From Candidatus Segatella intestinihominis (GTDB taxonomy: Bacteria > Bacteroidota > Bacteroidia > Bacteroidales > Bacteroidaceae): a stretch of 64,000 nucleotides of DNA. Position numbers and translations under genes: made by a program. The notes beneath the pieces were generated by a model. That model ran no database searches. It had not been told where the DNA came from and saw only the letters and a list, made by a program, of their open reading frames with translations. The stretch is taken from NCBI GenBank assembly GCA_900548535.1, contig URLG01000002.1, positions 1-64,000 on the forward strand, in the 5' to 3' direction. This document shows, one piece after another, positions 59,134 to 64,000 of the stretch (positions are counted from its first letter, which is position 1; every line of letters starts with the position of its first letter).

Positions 59134-60294
59134 TTAATTATTCATTAATTCACTGGCTATGCGACGAGCCTCGGCATCAGTCTGTAGATAGACATCGAGG
59201 TCGGGATTGCTATCGAATGTAGCCTTCTGCATAGTCTGTTCTATAATGTCTGCCATCTGGAGGAAGCCACACTCGCCCTTGCGGAAGCCGGCATTCACTA
59301 TTTCATTGGCAGCATTCACGATGCACGACATGTTGCCACCCTTCTTGATGGCATCGAAGGCAAGCTGCAAGCACTTAAACTTCTTATAGTCTGGCTCGAA
59401 GAACTGCAAGTCTTGCGCCTTGAAGAGATCCAAGCGGTCGCCATCAAGATGCAATCGCTGAGGGAAGGAGAAGGCATACTGGATAGGTAGGCGCATATCT
59501 GGCACGCCGAGCTGCGCCTTCACGGCACCATCGGCAAACTGCACCGCGCTGTGAACGATGCTCTGCGGATGAATCAGCACCTGAATTTTATCAGCAGGCA
59601 CCCCAAAGAGCCATTTTGCTTCTGTCACCTCAAATCCCTTGTTCATCAAGGAAGCCGAATCGATGGTTATCTTGGCGCCCATATCCCAAGTAGGATGCTT
59701 GAGGGCATCGGCAGCCGTCACCTTCTCCAACTGTTCGTGGGTAAAGTTACGGAAAGGACCACCCGAACAAGTGAGGAGTATCTTCTCCACTTCATTATCA
59801 CCCTCTCCCACCAAACTCTGAAAGATGGCACTATGCTCGCTATCCACAGGGAGGATAGGCACATGATTTTCCTGGGCAAGATTGCAAATCAGCTCACCTG
59901 CCACGACCAATGTTTCCTTGTTGGCAAGACAAATCTTCTTGCGTGCCTTGATGGCATGGATGGTTGGCTCCAAACCAGAGAAGCCCACCATGGAAGCCAA
60001 GACCATATCTATTGGTTCTGCCTGCACGATATCGCAGAGAGCTTGTGCTCCGGCATACACCTTGATGTCTGGTTCGTCGCTCAGCAGATTCTGTAATTCC
60101 TCATAATGAGCCTCATTGGCTATCACTACGGCTGCTGGATGAAACTGATGAGCCTGTTCCGCTAGTTCCTTCACTCGGTTGTTGGCGGTGAGGCAATACA
60201 CCTCATACAAGTCGCTATGCTGCTTGATGACATCAAGCGCCTGCGTACCAATACTTCCCGTAGAACCGAGAATACATATTTGTTGTTTCTTCAT
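59134..60294 (-). CDS. dxr: 1-deoxy-D-xylulose 5-phosphate reductoisomerase
   Basis: This 386-residue enzyme makes methylerythritol phosphate, the committed step of the MEP pathway. The NADPH-binding GSTGSIGTQALDV, ANKETLV, the metal/substrate residues in PVDSEHSAIFQ, SGGPFR and KHPTWDMG.KITIDSASLMNKG are all present. It lies 6 nt after rimM. This is the target of fosmidomycin, and no alteration of those segments is seen. Confidence 0.96.
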   Translation of the reverse strand: MKKQQICILGSTGSIGTQALDVIKQHSDLYEVYCLTANNRVKELAEQAHQFHPAAVVIANEAHYEELQNLLSDEPDIKVYAGAQALCDIVQAEPIDMVLASMVGFSGLEPTIHAIKARKKICLANKETLVVAGELICNLAQENHVPILPVDSEHSAIFQSLVGEGDNEVEKILLTCSGGPFRNFTHEQLEKVTAADALKHPTWDMGAKITIDSASLMNKGFEVTEAKWLFGVPADKIQVLIHPQSIVHSAVQFADGAVKAQLGVPDMRLPIQYAFSFPQRLHLDGDRLDLFKAQDLQFFEPDYKKFKCLQLAFDAIKKGGNMSCIVNAANEIVNAGFRKGECGFLQMADIIEQTMQKATFDSNPDLDVYLQTDAEARRIASELMNN

Positions 60295-60300
60295 TTTCGT

Positions 60301-60822
60301 TTATATTTCGAGCAGTCCTTCGGGCACTGCCATTCTGATTTCTTTCTTCTCCGCACTCACTTCCTCTATCAAGTCATTGCTGGCAGGAATGAGTACATCT
60401 TTGCCATCGGGTGTGGTTACCTCGAAGAGGAGATTCAGCGTGTAGTCGTCCACATGGCCGATGGTGCCCACGGTCTTGCCCGTTACGACATCCACCAGAT
60501 GAAAACCGATGATTTCTGCCCACGAAAGATTTTCCTCGTCGCTATCCGATAGATGGCGAGGGAAGAAAACCTCACAGCCCGTATAGTTGCGAGCCTGCTC
60601 CTGGGTGTCGATGTCCTCAAACTTCACCAGCACATTCTCGTCATTCTTAAATCGATACTCTTCCATAAAGAAAGGTACGAGAATGCCGTCAATGTCGAGC
60701 ACCAAATACTCGGCATCCACACGGTCGAACACATCATCGGTAATGGCAAAGGTGATTTCGCCCTTTACGCCATGTGGCTTGCCCAGCTTACCTATCTTAT
60801 ATACTTCGTCTCTTCTAATCAT
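60301..60822 (-). CDS. rimM: 16S rRNA processing protein RimM
   Basis: This protein of about 173 residues assists maturation of the 30S subunit head. The N-terminal beta-barrel shows IGKLGKPHGVKGEI and the C-terminal PRC-barrel shows VDDYTLNLLFEV and VLIPASNDLIEEV. The open frame also allows a start at 60831 (MHIMIRR); MIRRDEV is chosen for similarity to the family start. It is placed between murA and dxr. Confidence 0.93.
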   Translation of the reverse strand: MIRRDEVYKIGKLGKPHGVKGEITFAITDDVFDRVDAEYLVLDIDGILVPFFMEEYRFKNDENVLVKFEDIDTQEQARNYTGCEVFFPRHLSDSDEENLSWAEIIGFHLVDVVTGKTVGTIGHVDDYTLNLLFEVTTPDGKDVLIPASNDLIEEVSAEKKEIRMAVPEGLLEI

Positions 60823-60870
60823 AATATGCAATAGAATTCTTCACTCTTCGTTCTTAACTCTTCACTTACC

Positions 60871-62181
60871 CTAGTCCTCCACACGAGTAATCTTAGCGCC
60901 CAGTTCATTCAGTCGCTTCTCGATGTCCTCATAACCTCGGTCTATCTGTGCGATATTGGCGATACGGCTGGTACCATTGGCACTCATCGCCGCAATCAAG
61001 AGGGCGATACCGGCACGGATATCAGGGCTCGTCATTCTACCTGCACGCAGACGGATCTTATGATCATGACCCACCACTACGGCACGATGAGGATCGCAGA
61101 GGATAATCTGAGCACCCATGTCGATGAGCTTATCCACGAAGAACAGACGGCTCTCAAACATCTTCTGATGGAAGAGCACACTGCCACGAGCCTGTGTTGC
61201 CACTACGAGGAGCACAGACAGCAGGTCAGGGGTGAGTCCTGGCCAAGGAGCATCGGCAAGCGTCATGATGGTGCCATCGATAAAGGAGTCGATGACATAA
61301 TGCTTCTGCTCAGGGATAACGAGGTCATCGCCCTCCACCTTGATCTTTACGCCCAAACGACGGAAAGAATCAGGGATGATGCCGAGGTTCTTGACCGATA
61401 CATCCTTGATGCGGATGCCCTCGCCACACATGGCAGCCATACCGATAAATGAACCCACCTCGATCATATCAGGCAGGATGCGATGGCTTGCCCCATGCAG
61501 TTTCTCCACACCCACGATGGTGAGCAGATTGCTGGCTATGCCGCTAATCTGGGCTCCCATGGCATTGAGCAAGTGGCAGAGTTGCTGGATATATGGCTCG
61601 CACGCTGCATTATAGATCGTAGTGGTACCCTTTGCCAGCACGGATGCCATGATGATGTTGGCAGTACCCGTAACCGAAGCCTCATCGAGCAACATGTAGC
61701 AGCCCTTGAGATGCTTAGCCTGAATCTGGTATACATTGCGTTCCTCATCGCGCACAAAGCTAGCACCCAAATACTTGAAGCCCAAGAAGTGAGTATCCAG
61801 ACGGCGACGACCTATCTTGTCGCCACCAGGCTTGGCGATGGTAGCCTTGCCAAATCTGCCCAGCAATGGGCCAAACATCAGCACACTGCCACGCAAAGAA
61901 GAGCACTTCTTCACAAACTCCAAGCTATCGAGATAGTCTAGATTCAGCTCATCGCTCTGGAATGTATAGTCGTGGCGACTATGCTGAGTTACCTTTACAC
62001 CGATGTCCTTGAGCAACTTGATCAAGTTGTTCACGTCCAGAATGTCTGGCACATTGGTGATGCGCACAGGCTCATCGGTCAGAATGGTGGTACAGATAAC
62101 TTCCAGCGCCTCGTTCTTGGCACCTTGCGGAGTGATAGTACCCTTGAGCGGATGACCGCCCTCTATGATGAAAGACTCCAT
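60871..62181 (-). CDS. murA: UDP-N-acetylglucosamine 1-carboxyvinyltransferase with Asp at the fosfomycin site
   Basis: This 436-residue enzyme performs the first committed step of peptidoglycan synthesis, adding enolpyruvate from PEP to UDP-GlcNAc. The catalytic-loop segment reads KPGGDKIGRRRLDTH, so Asp121 stands where E. coli has Cys115 (PGGCTIGARP). The Asp form is known from Mycobacterium and Chlamydia and cannot be alkylated by fosfomycin. N-terminal QGAKNEAL and the inside-out barrel are normal. It lies 41 nt after the DUF4290 gene. Confidence 0.95.
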   Translation of the reverse strand: MESFIIEGGHPLKGTITPQGAKNEALEVICTTILTDEPVRITNVPDILDVNNLIKLLKDIGVKVTQHSRHDYTFQSDELNLDYLDSLEFVKKCSSLRGSVLMFGPLLGRFGKATIAKPGGDKIGRRRLDTHFLGFKYLGASFVRDEERNVYQIQAKHLKGCYMLLDEASVTGTANIIMASVLAKGTTTIYNAACEPYIQQLCHLLNAMGAQISGIASNLLTIVGVEKLHGASHRILPDMIEVGSFIGMAAMCGEGIRIKDVSVKNLGIIPDSFRRLGVKIKVEGDDLVIPEQKHYVIDSFIDGTIMTLADAPWPGLTPDLLSVLLVVATQARGSVLFHQKMFESRLFFVDKLIDMGAQIILCDPHRAVVVGHDHKIRLRAGRMTSPDIRAGIALLIAAMSANGTSRIANIAQIDRGYEDIEKRLNELGAKITRVED

Positions 62182-62222
62182 AGGCTTATGTTTATCTTAT
62201 ATATATATAATAATGTATATGC

Positions 62223-62819
62223 TTATTTTTTCTTCTTGTTGTTATTATTGTTTGGCACATCGCGGATAGGCTCAAACTTGAAGGTATCCAAGTCGAGCTG
62301 TATCTTGCCATGTGTGAAACGAGCCAAGTCAGAAGCCACCTTCTCCTCATCAGAAGAACCATGACTCCACTGCACCAGATTGCGGCGCATCTGATTGGCA
62401 GTCAACTTTACCAGTTCATCTCGCTCCGGTCCAGGCTCCATCTGCTCGAGTCTCTTAAACACATCGAAGAGCATAGCCCCATAATGACGTACAGGAATCT
62501 TCTTCATCGGATATTCCATCGGAGCAGGCTTCTTGGCTATCTGTGCAGCATGGGTCACATCAAAAGGATAGTCCACATCAAGGCGGAAACCACTCATGAT
62601 GGCCAAGTGGTCCCAAAACTTGCGGTCTTTCTCCTCCACGGTCTTGTCCTCAGGAAACATTCTGCCCATGATGCTGACGATAGTCTCAGCACAACGCTGG
62701 CGCTCAGCACGATCCTCCAGACTGACGGCATGGTCCACCATCTGCTGTATCTCTCGTCCGTACTCAGGCAGGATGAGTTTCTCACGCTGCGTATTATAAT
62801 CTAAACCTTTAATATTCAT
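62223..62819 (-). CDS. DUF4290 family protein
   Basis: This 198-residue protein is typical of the Bacteroidota-specific DUF4290 family, starting MNIKGLDYNTQREKLILPEYGREIQ and containing AETIVSIMGRMFP and FWDHLAIMSGF. It is cytoplasmic, mostly helical and ends in a low-complexity tail (NNNNNKKKK). Function unknown. It sits between tsaB and murA on the same strand. Confidence 0.88.
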   Translation of the reverse strand: MNIKGLDYNTQREKLILPEYGREIQQMVDHAVSLEDRAERQRCAETIVSIMGRMFPEDKTVEEKDRKFWDHLAIMSGFRLDVDYPFDVTHAAQIAKKPAPMEYPMKKIPVRHYGAMLFDVFKRLEQMEPGPERDELVKLTANQMRRNLVQWSHGSSDEEKVASDLARFTHGKIQLDLDTFKFEPIRDVPNNNNNKKKK

Positions 62820-62837
62820 ACTTACTTAATAAATCTT

Positions 62838-63530
62838 TTAGAGAAGTTTCTTTGGCATTTTCGCCACAAAGTCCTTGAGATAGAATGGCACGAAATATGC
62901 CACGTCCTCAAACTTGCCTTCTGCGAATCGCTTTTCAGCGAGCGGCGCCATGTTCTTGGCAAGCGGTTCGATGCCTTTCACGAGATGTGCATTCGGATGA
63001 TTGATGGTCTCCATACACTTCTCTGCACCATTTCCGAAGAAATAGACAGCCCCCTTGTCCAGATACTCCTTATAGGTATCTGCATCCACGATGTCAGCCT
63101 GGATAGGGCGAACCACCTTCAGGGCGCGGTCGAACACTTCGGCATAAACCTCCATGCGGCGGGCGTCGAGCATAGGTACGATGAGGGCATTCTCCTCTTC
63201 AGGATGTTCGCCTAGCAATACAGGCACTGCCATCAGTTCCAGGGTTGGCACGGCGATGAGTTTCACACCACGACCATAGCAGATGCCCTTCGCCATGCTC
63301 ACACCTATGCGCAATCCGGTATAGGAACCAGGACCACAACTTACTGCCACAGCCTCCAGAGGAAGGCCATGCGCATCGAGGAAACTAAGCGCTTCATCTA
63401 CATACACACCCAACTTAACAGCATGGTTAGGACCACTGTGATCTTCCTTGTTAAAAATCACCTGTCCACTATCACTAATTGCCACTGAGCACACGTCCGT
63501 GCTCGTCTCAATATTCAATATACACGACAT
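62838..63530 (-). CDS. tsaB: tRNA threonylcarbamoyladenosine biosynthesis protein TsaB
   Basis: This 230-residue member of the TsaD/Kae1-like fold starts with ILNIETSTDVCSVAI and has the typical VAVSCGPGSYTGLRIGVSMAKGICYG segment and MLDARRMEVYAEVFD. It partners TsaD in forming t6A on tRNA. A -7 element (TAAATTTG, 63560-63567) precedes it; the gene heads a minus-strand run of housekeeping genes. Confidence 0.94.
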   Translation of the reverse strand: MSCILNIETSTDVCSVAISDSGQVIFNKEDHSGPNHAVKLGVYVDEALSFLDAHGLPLEAVAVSCGPGSYTGLRIGVSMAKGICYGRGVKLIAVPTLELMAVPVLLGEHPEEENALIVPMLDARRMEVYAEVFDRALKVVRPIQADIVDADTYKEYLDKGAVYFFGNGAEKCMETINHPNAHLVKGIEPLAKNMAPLAEKRFAEGKFEDVAYFVPFYLKDFVAKMPKKLL

Positions 63531-63559
63531 AATTTAAAAATATATTCTTAAATAAGGTG

Positions 63560-63567
63560 CAAATTTA
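63560..63567 (-). promoter_or_regulatory. -7 element TAAATTTG of tsaB
   Basis: The minus strand reads TAAATTTG 29 bp upstream of the tsaB ATG. It faces the plus-strand yicC promoter about 25 bp away. Confidence 0.5.
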
Positions 63568-63589
63568 ATCATTTTCTCGCTTTTTTTTG

Positions 63590-63597
63590 TACTTTTG
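63590..63597 (+). promoter_or_regulatory. -7 element TACTTTTG of yicC
   Basis: TACTTTTG on the plus strand, 24 bp before the ATG at 63622, preceded by a T tract. Confidence 0.55.
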
Positions 63598-63621
63598 CAG
63601 AAATTTAACGTGAAAGATTAT

Positions 63622-64000
63622 ATGATACAGTCAATGACAGGCTTCGGAAAAGCTACCGCGGCCTACAAAACAAAGAAAATTAATGTAGAGATAAAGTCAT
63701 TAAACAGCAAGACGCTCGACCTCTCTACTCGTATCGCTCCACTCTACAGAGAGAAGGAGATGGAAATTCGTCAGTATATCGCTAAGAATCTGGAGAGAGG
63801 AAAGGTTGACTTCTCTATCTGGATAGAGAAAGATGCGTCTACTGACGCCACCCCTATCAACGGAGCACTTGTACAAAATTATTACCAGCAAATCAAGAAA
63901 ATCTCAGCAGAAACGGGTATTCCTGAGCCAACTGACTGGTATGGCACCTTGTTGCGTCTTCCTGATGTTACAACAAGAACAGAAGTGGAAGAACTGAGCG
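63622..64000 (+). CDS. yicC: YicC/YloC family endoribonuclease, N-terminal part
   Basis: The first 126 codons are present and the gene runs off the right edge. MIQSMTGFGKA at the N terminus and VEIKSLNSKTLDLSTRI are the family hallmarks. YicC proteins are endoribonucleases that influence small-RNA and mRNA turnover. Nothing abnormal is seen in the visible part. Confidence 0.93.
   Translation, partial: MIQSMTGFGKATAAYKTKKINVEIKSLNSKTLDLSTRIAPLYREKEMEIRQYIAKNLERGKVDFSIWIEKDASTDATPINGALVQNYYQQIKKISAETGIPEPTDWYGTLLRLPDVTTRTEVEELS

Overview
The window looks like a chromosomal segment of a Prevotella/Segatella (S. copri-like) gut Bacteroidota. The evidence is two SusC/SusD-type glycan-uptake loci, promoters with the Bacteroidota -7 element TAnnTTTG, lipoprotein signals typical of the phylum, IntDOT-like tyrosine recombinases, and a MurA carrying Asp in place of the fosfomycin-reactive Cys. 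The genus is an inference; no rRNA or tRNA gene was found to fix it.

Layout. (1) 1-6225: an AT-rich, same-strand island. It holds an unknown protein, an XRE-ImmA/IrrE regulator-protease, an M.RsrI-like methyltransferase, a DpnA-like methyltransferase, an EcoRI-like endonuclease and an M.EcoRI-like methyltransferase. A dyad operator lies at the probable promoter. (2) 6226-10984: an integration module with two small helix-turn-helix proteins, two tandem tyrosine recombinases and inverted-repeat-rich intergenic DNA. (3) 10985-12453: an AAA/DUF4143 ATPase behind an array of direct repeats. (4) 12454-23310: a compact arabinan-type utilisation locus on the minus strand (SusC, SusD, a surface binding lipoprotein, two GH43 enzymes). 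(5) 23406-26940: a kinase-less propeller/Y_Y_Y/AraC sensor-regulator, translationally coupled to two newly noticed 31-32-residue membrane peptides and preceded by a 68-residue membrane protein. (6) 26979-51466: a starch/maltodextrin locus. The minus strand carries malQ-GH97-pullulanase-GH13 and lacI-MFS. The plus strand carries SusC-SusD-SusE-SusF and a second secreted GH13. A tandem duplication of Rpn-type nuclease genes lies between susF and that amylase. (7) 51467-64000: housekeeping genes (nadK, a DJ-1 protein, ispD, an M23 peptidase, recG, rseP, dxr, rimM, murA, DUF4290, tsaB, yicC).

How the genes work together. In the starch locus a LacI-type operator (GCAAACG-ATTGC or a close variant) stands 61.5-62.5 bp upstream of the -7 element of four promoters: lacI, susC, malQ and the distal amylase. 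None of the four has a recognisable -33 element. This repeated geometry suggests that the LacI-family protein is a coordinating activator. In the arabinan locus the susC promoter has two direct repeats 21 bp apart next to the -7 element, a plausible site for the neighbouring AraC-type regulator.

The observations most worth following up are the EcoRI island (two probable GAATTC methylases plus a DpnA-like enzyme, headed by an XRE-protease), the small membrane proteins coupled to the sensor-regulator, the shared operator geometry, the recently homogenised Rpn duplication with its 60-nt palindromes, and a repeated NWNN-type module shared by the surface binding protein and one GH43 enzyme.
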